DNA from: Clostridia bacterium
GTDB lineage: Bacteria > Bacillota > Clostridia > TANB77 > CAG-508
Direction of reading: 5' to 3'
DNA: 57,772 nucleotides
Assembly: GCA_017510245.1 (NCBI GenBank)
Contig: JAFWNQ010000005.1
Coordinates: 1-57,772 of the forward strand
In this document: positions 14,720 through 23,699 of the stretch, one piece after another
Layout of the letters: every line of letters starts with the position of its first letter
Position numbering within the stretch: the stretch's first letter is position 1
Notes under the pieces: generated by a model
Databases searched by the model: none
Seen by the model: the letters and a program-made list of their open reading frames with translations, nothing else
Told to the model about the DNA's origin: nothing
Program-made: the position numbers and the translations under genes

Positions 14720-15736
14720 CTAAGGACGAATATAAATATATTCAATTACATTTTTCTTTTCTCCCTTATTATTTTCAATAGTCTCGTTTGTTTCATCAAA
14801 ATAAATTAATGAAGAGTCTGAAGTAGTGCTATTAAAAGTACTATTTAAAACAATATTTCTATCTTCATTACCTGCTGAATCTTTACCATACTCTACATCA
14901 TAAAATGCCTCATAATTATAGATACCAATTCTTTCAACAAAAACTGCATCCTTCATATTAACTAAAGCTGCTGCTGATTTATTTGGTGTCTCTGGTTTTT
15001 CTTTATTAAAGTCATAAGAAAACCTCATATGAAATTTATAATCAGTTACTACTTTGTTACTACCATCTGTATTTTTTAAAGTTACATCTTCATGATGTCC
15101 AACAACTTTAAAATAATTAATTTGATGTCCATCACCATAGCTTATATTGGCATTCATGTTACTATAGTATGACCTATCATATCCAGGTGTTTCTTTTCTA
15201 TTTACAAGAGCATCAATAAATTGCTTTGCCTTTTCTTCATTTAAAGTCCATGGTTCCTGTCTTGTTAATTCATCATGGATATCCAAACCATAAATTGCTC
15301 TACGATCCATATTTGAAGATGTTGGATCTTTGTCTAAGTGCAATCCTAAATCAATTCTTAATGTAGACTTGTCCAATGTTGTTTCTGTGTCATTTGTTTT
15401 ACTTCTATTAAGCGTGTCTGAAGCTTCAGTATAGTATAATGGAACTTTATTATCTATTACAACACTTCCATCAGAGTTTTTATGTCCAACATAAAACAAT
15501 ATCGCACTTTGCGTTTGATAGTAATTATACATATTAGCCAAAACCGTGTCAAGTCCAACTTCTTTTTCACTTGATAAACTCTCAACTGAATAAAATGATT
15601 TTCTTGCTTCTTTATTTGCATCAATATTGGCTGCAGATTGCCTTGCTCTTGACAATACCATTATTGCAATCGTCAAGGCACCTGCAAACAAAAGCATAGC
15701 TGCAGCCATTTTTAATGCATCACTTGCATTTTCCAT
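14720..15736 (-). CDS. Tad-like operon: large MENAS-type pilin-like protein
   Basis: 338 residues, starting MENASDALKMAAAMLLFAGA, a variant of the MENASKAL N-terminus of its neighbours, with one membrane helix (about 8-27). The helix is followed by a charged stretch and an alpha/beta exported domain containing MYNYYQTQSAILFYVG and a C-terminal strand region. It is about twice the length of the other pilin-like proteins and lacks their second shared motif, so it may be a minor tip or adhesin-like subunit. Ribosome binding sequences are AG-rich but weak (AGGAG-like). It lies 41 bases after the previous gene. Function is inferred from context only. Confidence 0.6.
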   Translation of the reverse strand: MENASDALKMAAAMLLFAGALTIAIMVLSRARQSAANIDANKEARKSFYSVESLSSEKEVGLDTVLANMYNYYQTQSAILFYVGHKNSDGSVVIDNKVPLYYTEASDTLNRSKTNDTETTLDKSTLRIDLGLHLDKDPTSSNMDRRAIYGLDIHDELTRQEPWTLNEEKAKQFIDALVNRKETPGYDRSYYSNMNANISYGDGHQINYFKVVGHHEDVTLKNTDGSNKVVTDYKFHMRFSYDFNKEKPETPNKSAAALVNMKDAVFVERIGIYNYEAFYDVEYGKDSAGNEDRNIVLNSTFNSTTSDSSLIYFDETNETIENNKGEKKNVIEYIYIRP

Positions 15737-15777
15737 TAATTAACTCCTATGTTAAATACATATAAGAATAAATTATT

Positions 15778-16329
15778 CTATGTTCCACTACCAGAGCCTG
15801 AGCTTGAGCCTGAGCTTGAGCCAGAGCCTGAGCTTGAACCAGTAGGAGATAATAGTTTATCTCCATTATTATTTGTAATTTTAATATTCCTAATAAAGCC
15901 ATTATCATAGTATCCAGCATCTTTGTTACTTGGAACTTTTACATTAGGTCCTGGCTCCTGATTAGCTTCACTGCTAGCAGCCACAGCTTTATCATTCTTT
16001 ACTTCAACAGTATAATACTCTCCATTTTTTATAGCAAACTCTGTAGAATTATAGTCATTAATGTATATTCTCTTATCTTCACCACTTGTTTGTCCAGTTA
16101 TGTTATTGCTTCTAACTAGGCTAAGTAATTGTTTAACCTCAGTTGCTGAAACATGAGTTCCAAAATAAGACTCAAATTGTCCATTTTGAGCTTGAGCTTC
16201 CTGTGAACCCAAATTTGCTTTTTTTACAGTACCTGCTGCTCCATTATAAATGAATACTCCTAATCCTATAATTAAAATTGAAATTAATATTGCACCTGCT
16301 ATTACTAGTGCTTTTGATGCGTTCTCCAT
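15778..16329 (-). CDS. Tad-like operon: MENASKAL pilin-like protein with Ser/Gly tail
   Basis: 183 residues: MENASKALVIAGAILISILI and a membrane helix (about 8-28), then the second family motif AQNGQFESYFGTHVSATEVK (about residues 46-65), a beta-rich domain and a Ser/Gly-only tail (GSSSGSGSSSGSSSGSGSGT). AGGAGG lies upstream of the ATG, the strongest ribosome binding site of the pilin group, suggesting high expression and a major-subunit role (inference). The tail is coded by a 6/12-base repeat at 15788-15840 that could vary by slippage. A close paralogue lies at 37360-37863. Confidence 0.7.
   Translation of the reverse strand: MENASKALVIAGAILISILIIGLGVFIYNGAAGTVKKANLGSQEAQAQNGQFESYFGTHVSATEVKQLLSLVRSNNITGQTSGEDKRIYINDYNSTEFAIKNGEYYTVEVKNDKAVAASSEANQEPGPNVKVPSNKDAGYYDNGFIRNIKITNNNGDKLLSPTGSSSGSGSSSGSSSGSGSGT
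15786..15842. repeat. Tandem 6/12-base repeat coding Ser-Gly tail
   Basis: On the plus strand units GAGCCT and GAGCTT alternate about eight times with small variations (GAGCCA, GAACCA). They encode the Ser-Gly run at the C-terminus of the pilin-like protein. The length is a multiple of three per unit, so copy-number change would alter tail length without a frameshift. Confidence 0.8.
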
Positions 16330-16381
16330 CTTTTTTCCTCCTTTTGTGTTTAAAATTTTATATATTATTTAAATTTAATAA

Positions 16382-16810
16382 CTAATTTATTTCTTCAAAA
16401 TACAAGTATTTTACAATACCAGATTTTTGATGATAATTAATTTTTTTTAATTCAAATTTTGATATACCATAAAGTTCAATAAATTTATTTATGCCATTGT
16501 CATATAATTTTTCAAACTTAATAGTGTTATCACTATCTATAAACTTAATTTCAATATTTATTGAATTTAAATTATTACTCTTATATATACCTTTATTATC
16601 TTTTTCAACTTCATTTTTTACATTTCTATCAATACATTGGTTAATTAATGAAGCTAAATCAACTCCTGATATTTCTTTATTTAATAATTGTTCATACTCA
16701 TTATTTAATCCAATTTTCTGGTTATCTAATATCTTTGCTTCCTCATAAATATACCAAATCATTCCCAAAAATGCAATAACAATTATAAAAAAAATTACAC
16801 TTTTTTTCAT
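16382..16810 (-). CDS. Tad-like operon: small anchored pilin-like protein
   Basis: 142 residues. It has a basic MKK start and a membrane helix (about residues 3-20), unlike the MENAS type. The segment LNNEYEQLLNKEISGVDLAS (about residues 35-54) matches the second motif of its operon neighbours (N-x-x-F/Y-E-x-Y-x-x-x-x-V/I-S-G-x-E/D-L). The rest is beta-rich with a C-terminal YLYFEEIN strand. It is 13 bases after the preceding gene and 52 bases before the next. The motif suggests it is a diverged family member rather than an unrelated protein. Its role is unknown. Confidence 0.6.
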   Translation of the reverse strand: MKKSVIFFIIVIAFLGMIWYIYEEAKILDNQKIGLNNEYEQLLNKEISGVDLASLINQCIDRNVKNEVEKDNKGIYKSNNLNSINIEIKFIDSDNTIKFEKLYDNGINKFIELYGISKFELKKINYHQKSGIVKYLYFEEIN

Positions 16811-16823
16811 TTTATATCCATTT

Positions 16824-17492
16824 CTAATTTATCACAAAATCATTCCTATTTTTTATAGTTAAATATTCTTCACCACTATATGTATCTATAAAGGTCGATT
16901 TAGTTCTAACAAATTCTATTGATTTTACATATCCCTTTCTACCATTATTTTCAGTATTCAAAACAACATTATTATTGTTTTGAAATGTTCTAAATATTGT
17001 ACGAGAAAGAATTTTAGAGTTATCATTTTTATCACGCTCAACATTAACGCCTGTAATTAAGGCATCACATGAATAAAAGTCCCCATTATGCTCTTTCAAA
17101 AATGTTCTTATATTTGAATTAAATATAGTATCACTTCTTACATTAAAGAAATTAGGTACACCTTCAACAGTAGCTTCAACAAAATCTGGAGATTGTTTAT
17201 TATTTAAATAATCATCATTTTTTAGAAATAGTTCGCTACTATCATTATTGTGCTTGCAAAAATTAACTATTCCAGCAATCTCATCTGCAGTAATGTCAAT
17301 TCTTCCTTGAAAAGCAAAAAAGTTATTGTTAAATTCTTCTTGCTTATTTTTATCCATTTTTTTAGTCATATTAGCAGAGAAGCCACCAAAATTAGATATT
17401 GCTGAAGCAATTAATCCAATAACAAGCAAAGCTATAAGCATTTCTCCTGCAATCATTAATGCTTTTGAGGCATTATCCATAGTTACCTCCAA
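16824..17492 (-). CDS. Tad-like operon: MDNASKAL pilin-like protein
   Basis: 222 residues in the long reading (MEVTMDNASKALMIAG). The internal Met at 17480 gives MDNASKAL, matching the family N-terminus, with GGAGGTAACT just upstream, so translation may start there. The membrane helix is about residues 10-32. The second family motif appears as EFNNNFFAFQGRIDITADEI (about 51-70), followed by FCKHNN and an exported alpha/beta domain. It lies 24 bases after its neighbour. It is inferred to be a minor pilin-like subunit. Confidence 0.65.
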   Translation of the reverse strand: MEVTMDNASKALMIAGEMLIALLVIGLIASAISNFGGFSANMTKKMDKNKQEEFNNNFFAFQGRIDITADEIAGIVNFCKHNNDSSELFLKNDDYLNNKQSPDFVEATVEGVPNFFNVRSDTIFNSNIRTFLKEHNGDFYSCDALITGVNVERDKNDNSKILSRTIFRTFQNNNNVVLNTENNGRKGYVKSIEFVRTKSTFIDTYSGEEYLTIKNRNDFVIN

Positions 17493-17516
17493 ATCTTTTT
17501 ATTATAATTACCCAAT

Positions 17517-18044
17517 CTATTCTTTTTTTGTTAATTGAGAAAATTCCATTTTAATAATTCTTGCTGAATTTTTGTCATATTCTACTTTATCACATTTAAA
17601 ATATGCCTCTTTAAAAGTCTTTTTTGCATTATAATCTGATCCAATGTCACTCAAATCATCATAGTAGTCAACAAACTTTATAAGATTCCACCCATCTGAT
17701 TCTTTTGAATATGCATCAACATATCCTCCAAGAACACCTTTATTACTATCGTCCTTTACTGTAAAAAATACCGCAACAGGATCGTATCCCTGATCAACTG
17801 GGTATCTTTTATTACTATCTACAGTCATATGTCCTAGTGATACTAGCTCATATCCTGTAACTACTTGTTTATTATATGATTCATATTGCCCATTAAATTC
17901 TGCTACTTGTTCATTTTTTATCTTTTGATTTTGAGTATTTTGATAATGTCTCATTCTTGAAATTCCAATTACTAATAAACTTGTTACAAGAAGCGCTAAT
18001 AAAACTCCTCCAGCGATCATTAATGCTTTTGATGCATTTTCCAT
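17517..18044 (-). CDS. Tad-like operon: MENASKAL pilin-like protein
   Basis: 175 residues beginning MENASKALMIAGGVLLALLV, one membrane helix (about 8-29), then the second motif AEFNGQYESYNKQVVTGYEL (about 48-67) and a beta-rich domain with Gly-Tyr turns. AAAGGA lies before the ATG. It follows the TadB/C-like gene by 21 bases. The Glu at position 2 and the lack of a basic leader before the helix are unlike ordinary type IV prepilins, where a short positively charged leader is removed. Either no processing occurs or a different peptidase acts. No prepilin peptidase gene is present in the window. Confidence 0.65.
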   Translation of the reverse strand: MENASKALMIAGGVLLALLVTSLLVIGISRMRHYQNTQNQKIKNEQVAEFNGQYESYNKQVVTGYELVSLGHMTVDSNKRYPVDQGYDPVAVFFTVKDDSNKGVLGGYVDAYSKESDGWNLIKFVDYYDDLSDIGSDYNAKKTFKEAYFKCDKVEYDKNSARIIKMEFSQLTKKE

Positions 18045-18065
18045 ATTAATATCCTTTCAATTTAA

Positions 18066-20150
18066 CTACATTTTAGACATTGCATCAAATGATGATGTCA
18101 TACTAGTTAATCCAATAAATACAAGTGGTACAATTAGATAACCAACAAATGTTATAATCATTGGAACAAATCCAATTGTCTTTCCAATTCTTCCTTTTCT
18201 ATCAATCAATCTTTCGTTAGATTCTTTTCTCTTTTCTTTATAGTAGTCTCTATCAGCATCTAATTCTTCAAATGCTTCTCTAATAGGAACCTTTTCAACA
18301 GATGTTTGCATACTTTCAATTATTCTTATAAATGGCTCATAAGTAATATCTTCCTTCATTTCTTCAAGAGCTTCCCATGCACCACTCTCGTAGTTATTAA
18401 GACAACTTCCAATTGGTTCTTTAAAAATGTCTGCATATCTTTCAAGCCACTCCAAAATCATTTCAACATCAACTCTTTCAATCTTCATAAGCATCATTAT
18501 AATTGTTTGGAAAGACATTACTTCATCTTCCATTTCCATTTGTCTCATTTTTATTTGAAATTTTATCAATATTGTAGGTGCAGCATAACCAAAAGCTGCA
18601 AATGCGAGAGCAATTAAAACTTCAAACCATTTCAAATATTCTGAATTAACAGTTTCTAGTTTTTCTAATATTTGTTGTGCTTCTTGTTCCAACTCATCAT
18701 CTTTATAGCCTTGATAATCTTTAGATCTTCTCATAGCTCTTATAATATCTTTATCTATTGTACTTGTTTTTCCTCTAAACTGATCTAAGATTTTATTTTG
18801 TCTTAGAGTGGTTTCCATAGCTTTTCTTTCTTCTTTTTCAGACATTTCACCAAGAAGGTTATATGTAGATGTTGGTTCAGTATAAATAAATCTAATTTGT
18901 ATTTGGTGTATTATAGAAAATAAAACAATAGATACTATGAAAGTCACAATACACGCAGTGATCTTATTAACATATACCCATCTTATCTTTTGCTTTGATC
19001 CCGCATCCTTTAGTAATTTTTCATCTCGTCTATAGTCTTTTGTATTAGGTTTAGGCATAACTGAATCAACTAATTTTTTTGCAAATTTATTCTTATACAC
19101 TTTTTCTTGCCATGGATTTTGGTTATCTTGTACCATTCTAGTAGAACCATTATCTTGCAATTTTCTAATTAATATATAGCAAATAAAAGTTGCTACTATA
19201 ATTACAATTTGAGCTATTGTTCCCATATTTCCCTTATAAAAAGTCTTTGTGAAAGAGAAATTAGAAACAGCCCAACTCTTAAGCGGTTCAAGCATAACTA
19301 TCGGTGCAATTGATATTATTGATAAACTTTGAAAAACATAATTTAATTTATCTCTTTTTAATATTTCAAGTTGCATTTCTTGAGTTATATTTTCAAGGTT
19401 TCGAAGATATAATGATGTATTATCAACTTTTCTATCTCCAAATTCCTGTGTCAAATATGAAATACCTGCAAACTCCCTTAAGTAGTTATTTGGTGCAACA
19501 TCATAGTACTTTTCAAGTTCAATTTCTGGATCTGACGCATTAAGAATTTCATATATTTTTTCAGCTTGTCGAGCTACTTCTATATGTTCTGTATCCTGTG
19601 CTGTAGAATAAATAGCTTCAGCAACCATGTTGTTTTCATGGTATGAATGTCTCATTTGTGCAAAAAAGTCAGCTTGTTGTAATAATAAGTCATTATCTAG
19701 TTTGTTAACCATACTATCTGAAAATGAATCAATCATAAATAATTCAAATATTAATATAATTGACATTAATAAATAGTTATTATGCGTTAACATTACTACA
19801 ACAATAGTTAATGGTATAATAATCATCAATGATTTAGTAATAATCTTTGCAGCTTGTAATCTAGTTGCAAATTCATCATCTATATTGTTTATTTCTAGTC
19901 TTCTTCTAATCTTAAATAAATAAGTCTTAATAAAAGGAATTTTCATGTACTTTAAGTATAGTTTTTGATATAAAACATCCCATGAGAAGTCTCTTTGCTC
20001 AGTACCTTTTCTTAAGTTATTAATTCTTACTACATCAGAGTTTTGCATACGTTTTCTTAGTATCATATACATTATAACAATACCCATTAAAAGTACAGCT
20101 ACAACTATAACAAGAATTAACATAGCATTACTCATATTAGATTCTTCCAT
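18066..20150 (-). CDS. TadB/TadC-like inner membrane platform, apparently fused
   Basis: 694 residues, about twice the length of a single TadB or TadC. Both halves look like type II secretion F-type (T2SF) domains. The first has helices near 70-150 with FFAQMRHSYHENNMVAEAI and a helix pair near 265-340. The second starts near 395 with helices near 395-420 and 520-545, a long soluble region (IIMMLMKIERVDVEMILEWL) and a final hydrophobic hairpin. In Tad systems TadB and TadC form the membrane platform driven by the CpaF/TadA ATPase. Here one chain probably supplies both. It lies 17 bases after the ATPase gene. The start may lie a few codons downstream, at MSNAML. Confidence 0.75.
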   Translation of the reverse strand: MEESNMSNAMLILVIVVAVLLMGIVIMYMILRKRMQNSDVVRINNLRKGTEQRDFSWDVLYQKLYLKYMKIPFIKTYLFKIRRRLEINNIDDEFATRLQAAKIITKSLMIIIPLTIVVVMLTHNNYLLMSIILIFELFMIDSFSDSMVNKLDNDLLLQQADFFAQMRHSYHENNMVAEAIYSTAQDTEHIEVARQAEKIYEILNASDPEIELEKYYDVAPNNYLREFAGISYLTQEFGDRKVDNTSLYLRNLENITQEMQLEILKRDKLNYVFQSLSIISIAPIVMLEPLKSWAVSNFSFTKTFYKGNMGTIAQIVIIVATFICYILIRKLQDNGSTRMVQDNQNPWQEKVYKNKFAKKLVDSVMPKPNTKDYRRDEKLLKDAGSKQKIRWVYVNKITACIVTFIVSIVLFSIIHQIQIRFIYTEPTSTYNLLGEMSEKEERKAMETTLRQNKILDQFRGKTSTIDKDIIRAMRRSKDYQGYKDDELEQEAQQILEKLETVNSEYLKWFEVLIALAFAAFGYAAPTILIKFQIKMRQMEMEDEVMSFQTIIMMLMKIERVDVEMILEWLERYADIFKEPIGSCLNNYESGAWEALEEMKEDITYEPFIRIIESMQTSVEKVPIREAFEELDADRDYYKEKRKESNERLIDRKGRIGKTIGFVPMIITFVGYLIVPLVFIGLTSMTSSFDAMSKM

Positions 20151-20167
20151 TGGGGTTTCACCTCCTT

Positions 20168-22096
20168 TTATTTTTGCTTAACTATTTCTCCTCTTTCAGT
20201 CAATACTGTACCCCAATTTTGAAGTACAAATTCTCTAAATCCAGCAGAATCAGTTTCATCCATATTTATTATCATTTCTCTTAAATTGTTATCTGATATT
20301 TTATTTGTCAATACATATTGTCCATCTTGGTATTCCATTATATTAACATATTTATATAATTCTTTGTTTGTAACTTTTTGGAAATATCTAGTTGCATTAT
20401 CTGCAAACATATCAAATTTTCCTTCTAAACTTTTTTCCTTAGATTGTTCAAAAGTATAAGCATTAACATCTTCAATTGGAACACATTCTGTTACTCTTTG
20501 TATGTATCTGTTACCAGTAAAGTCTTTTACTAAGTGAATGTCAAAATTCAATACTTGTACAACCTGCTCTTCAGCAGTTTTTTCATTTGTGAACACACCA
20601 GTTCTAAGCATAGAGTTACGTAATGCCATTATTAAGTCAGGGAATGTCTTTGCGTGGTGAGTAAATAATGTAAACTTAGAAGCAACCTGAGCTGCTTGAA
20701 TCATCCAAGATGCTACCTCGTCGGTAGCAACCTCTCCAATGATATTAACAGAACCGTCAGTCTTTTTCTGAACATCCAAACCTTCTTGTCCAGAAATGGT
20801 TTCAGTTTCTCTAAGTGATAATATATTTCTTGTTGGATATATTTTTCTTAAGTGAAGCTCGAAGGCCATTTCCTGAACACGGACGTTCATAGTTTCATAT
20901 ATATTTTCTATCATAGCCATAAGCATTGTTGTCTTACCACAACCTTGTTCTCCTGTAAGTGATATAATTCTAGCTCCCTTAACAAGATATTTTAACAAAT
21001 CTATTGCCGTATCCTTACCAGGAATACGAATTAATTGTTCTAGAGTAGCTCTTTGAACATCGAACTTTCTAACAAAGAATGCCCAAGACTCAGACATTGT
21101 AGGTCTAACAACAACGACACGAGACCCATCTTTCATTTCATTAATTTTATAACCATTAGAGTCAGATAACTGACCTGGGTTATTATATTTATATATATTT
21201 TGGCATACTCTCTTAAGTTCAGATTCATTTCCAAATGATAAAAATGCTAAACGTATAGATACACCATGATACATAATCCAAATACTATCACAAGCTCTTG
21301 GAACTTTATGATCCATAACTTGATTCAAGTATCCACTATCTGTTTGTGCAACCTGACTAAGGAAACTCTCTGGTAAACCAGAAACACCTCCAGAAATACC
21401 ATCAATGTTCATATCTCTAATCTCATCAATAGAACTATAGCCTTTATATTGCTGATATATTCTTTGCACAACAACCATTAATTTGTCTTGGAATGTAAGA
21501 TTGTAGTTTTCCTTTTGGTATATATCGCTTATTTCTTCAGGTGTTATAACATATGATGGCTTTGCATCTCCATCTGTATATTTAAGTTTTGCTAAATCAT
21601 ATTTTTTTAAAATTTCATTAAATGCTTCATAGCCAAAGTCTTTTTTATACATGTATAGTATTATATCAAATTTATCTTGTGACGATAATAATGAAGGAAC
21701 ATCAAAAGGTATAGCCTTAGATACATTAGTTTCGTCTACGCCATATTCTTTTTCAAGAATATCAAACATTAACTCTTTTACATATTTTTTATCATTTACA
21801 TCGCCATATGTACATCCTTTAAGAGCTTTTTTTAATTCATACTTTTTTGCTTTTCTTCTTTTTAGTTCTTCCTCTGATAAACCTAAGTCATATAAGTTAA
21901 CTTTTGTAATTTCATCAAGTCTTCTTTTTATAAACTTAATCATCATTTCTAAAGTATATGTCTTATCATCAACAGATACTTTTGAGTTTTCAGCAATTTC
22001 TTTTTCTTGCTCTTCATTTTTTGTTTTAATCTTTGACTTCAAAAGTGCTATTACCACTACTACTATCAAAATGATTAATATATAGTTAACTATCAT
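20168..22096 (-). CDS. cpaF: CpaF/TadA-like secretion ATPase with membrane anchor
   Basis: Hexameric T2SSE-family ATPases power pilus assembly. The 642-residue protein has a membrane helix at residues 4-20, a 200-residue N-terminal region unlike standard CpaF, then an N2 domain and the RecA-like ATPase core. Walker A is GEQGCGKTT (382-390), the Asp-box region falls near METETISGQEGLD, Walker B lies near SVNIIGEVATDEV and a His box is FTLFTHHAKTFPD. Ordinary CpaF proteins have about 450 residues and are soluble, so the anchored long N-terminus is unusual. It follows the MinD-like gene by 32 bases. It is the only protein of the operon with an intact P-loop. Confidence 0.85.
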   Translation of the reverse strand: MIVNYILIILIVVVVIALLKSKIKTKNEEQEKEIAENSKVSVDDKTYTLEMMIKFIKRRLDEITKVNLYDLGLSEEELKRRKAKKYELKKALKGCTYGDVNDKKYVKELMFDILEKEYGVDETNVSKAIPFDVPSLLSSQDKFDIILYMYKKDFGYEAFNEILKKYDLAKLKYTDGDAKPSYVITPEEISDIYQKENYNLTFQDKLMVVVQRIYQQYKGYSSIDEIRDMNIDGISGGVSGLPESFLSQVAQTDSGYLNQVMDHKVPRACDSIWIMYHGVSIRLAFLSFGNESELKRVCQNIYKYNNPGQLSDSNGYKINEMKDGSRVVVVRPTMSESWAFFVRKFDVQRATLEQLIRIPGKDTAIDLLKYLVKGARIISLTGEQGCGKTTMLMAMIENIYETMNVRVQEMAFELHLRKIYPTRNILSLRETETISGQEGLDVQKKTDGSVNIIGEVATDEVASWMIQAAQVASKFTLFTHHAKTFPDLIMALRNSMLRTGVFTNEKTAEEQVVQVLNFDIHLVKDFTGNRYIQRVTECVPIEDVNAYTFEQSKEKSLEGKFDMFADNATRYFQKVTNKELYKYVNIMEYQDGQYVLTNKISDNNLREMIINMDETDSAGFREFVLQNWGTVLTERGEIVKQK

Positions 22097-22128
22097 GAAT
22101 TTGCTCCTTTCACTTATACATGTCTTTG

Positions 22129-22983
22129 TTATACTTGTCCATATTCTATTTCTTTTCTTTTGTAATCAATTTTTTCTGCTGTTTTCTTGACAGCTTCATA
22201 AAATGCTCCATCTTTTCCTTCTATGAAAGTAAGTTGTCTTACTCCAAGTACATAATCTATAATCTGTCCCTCTGAACAACTATCAGAAAATAGTATATTA
22301 TAAGGTACTGTTAGCGGAGTAACCTTTTCATTTAAAAATCTTCCTACATTTCTGTCTGTATATTTAGAATTTTGATTATATTTATCTATGCATAGCAATA
22401 TATTATTTTTATTATAAAAATCACTTTCTGCTTTCATATCCATGAATTTTTGAATTGAAGACATCTGCTGAGTTAGACCAACAACAACAGCACTTGAAAT
22501 TGACATCATTTTTTCTCTACTTTCCTTAGGAACCTTTTTAGATAAATCTACAAGTACTATATCATAATCTTCTTTAGCAATATCAGCTATTTGTGAGAAA
22601 TAAACAGCTAAGTTTTCATATTCTTTTATATCTTTTGTTTTAGGTGCTGGCAAAATATCAAGTCTATCTGTTAAAACAGGTCTTGCAAAACTTTTTACAA
22701 CTTCTCTAGAAGCTCTATTGCTTGCAAACATTCTAATTAATCCCTCGATACCATTAGATATGTCTGAGGAAGGTCTTCCACCTAAGCTTTGGAATATATT
22801 AGCAGTTCTTTGTTTTTTAAAATTATTAAAAAAACAGTTTTCCATTGTATTATTATTAAAATCTGTAGACATTAATAGTATTCTGAAATTATGTTCAAAA
22901 GCTAGACTACATGCAATAACACATGTTGCTAATGTTTGACCTGTTTCATTCATGTTATTATTTGTAAAAGTAACAACTGACAT
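22129..22983 (-). CDS. CpaE/MinD-like protein lacking Walker A motif
   Basis: 284 residues with a MinD/ParA-like fold pattern: an N-terminal strand VVTFTNN, helix TLATCVIACSLAFEHN, strand RILLMSTDFNNN, Walker-B-like strand YDIVLVDLSKK and the later strand NILLCIDKYNQ. The P-loop position reads NNNMNETGQT instead of KGGVGKT, so ATP binding is probably lost or altered. CpaE proteins localise Tad pili. Two such proteins in tandem, both without the P-loop, imply a structural rather than an ATP-cycling role (inference). It lies 16 bases after its neighbour and precedes cpaF. Confidence 0.65.
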   Translation of the reverse strand: MSVVTFTNNNMNETGQTLATCVIACSLAFEHNFRILLMSTDFNNNTMENCFFNNFKKQRTANIFQSLGGRPSSDISNGIEGLIRMFASNRASREVVKSFARPVLTDRLDILPAPKTKDIKEYENLAVYFSQIADIAKEDYDIVLVDLSKKVPKESREKMMSISSAVVVGLTQQMSSIQKFMDMKAESDFYNKNNILLCIDKYNQNSKYTDRNVGRFLNEKVTPLTVPYNILFSDSCSEGQIIDYVLGVRQLTFIEGKDGAFYEAVKKTAEKIDYKRKEIEYGQV

Positions 22984-22999
22984 TTATTTTTATACCCTT

Positions 23000-23686
23000 C
23001 TATATTTTTTTCATTATCCTTTTTATTTCGCCTTGGTTAACAATACCATCTGAAACCAAAGCAGTTATGTATTCTAGACTATCTCTGTATGTATTTGTGT
23101 ATCTCTTCATTTTTATTTCTTTCATTAGTTGATTTTCTAAAGTTGCTTTCCTATCTTCCACAGTATCTGCAAATGCAACTACCTGCTTTCCAAATCTAAC
23201 AGGTGTTGTTTCTATTAAATGCTGTAAATAGTCTGCTTGTTGTTGAGTATTACTTGCAGAAAATACAACTTTAGATACTTCCATTGGTTGATTTAATATT
23301 TTTAGAGACTCTATTGTTCTTGAAATTTCATATTGATCATATGAAGTTACAAAATATATTTTTTTAAATCTAGGTATCATAAACGAATTCATTGTTTGTG
23401 GATTATCAGAATCTACAAATATAAATTCATAAGGAATTTGAGTTGAATTCAAATATTGAGCAATTCCAGCATAGTTCATAAATCCAACCGCAACATCCAT
23501 TCCTTGATATTCACTTATATATGTTGGCGAATTATTATTACTAACATTTGGGACAATGTACTTTAACCTTTGTAGTAGAGTTGCATCAATAATTAACACT
23601 CTATGGTTTAAACTTACTAGTACTTTTCCAATGCTTAATAATAAATCTTTTTTATCATAACTTCCTATAAATCCTACTTGTTCCAA
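23000..23686 (-). CDS. Second MinD/CpaE-like protein lacking Walker A motif
   Basis: 228 residues, again with MinD-like order of strands: VGFIGSYDKKDLLLSIGKV where the P-loop should be, then HRVLIIDATLLQRLKYIVP, then YEFIFVDSDNP in place of the Walker B strand, then KVVFSASNTQQ. The invariant Lys residues of ParA/MinD deviant Walker A (KGGxGKT) are missing. It is 13 bases after the cpaB-like gene and 16 bases before the next MinD-like gene. The two proteins are not obvious copies of each other. It may form a heterodimer with its neighbour or serve as an adaptor to the ATPase. Confidence 0.6.
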   Translation of the reverse strand: MEQVGFIGSYDKKDLLLSIGKVLVSLNHRVLIIDATLLQRLKYIVPNVSNNNSPTYISEYQGMDVAVGFMNYAGIAQYLNSTQIPYEFIFVDSDNPQTMNSFMIPRFKKIYFVTSYDQYEISRTIESLKILNQPMEVSKVVFSASNTQQQADYLQHLIETTPVRFGKQVVAFADTVEDRKATLENQLMKEIKMKRYTNTYRDSLEYITALVSDGIVNQGEIKRIMKKI

Positions 23687-23699
23687 TTTATTATCCTTT

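Noticed and set aside
15786..15842. CRISPR array
   Set aside because: The repeats are 6/12 bases without spacers and lie within a coding region; no cas genes are present.
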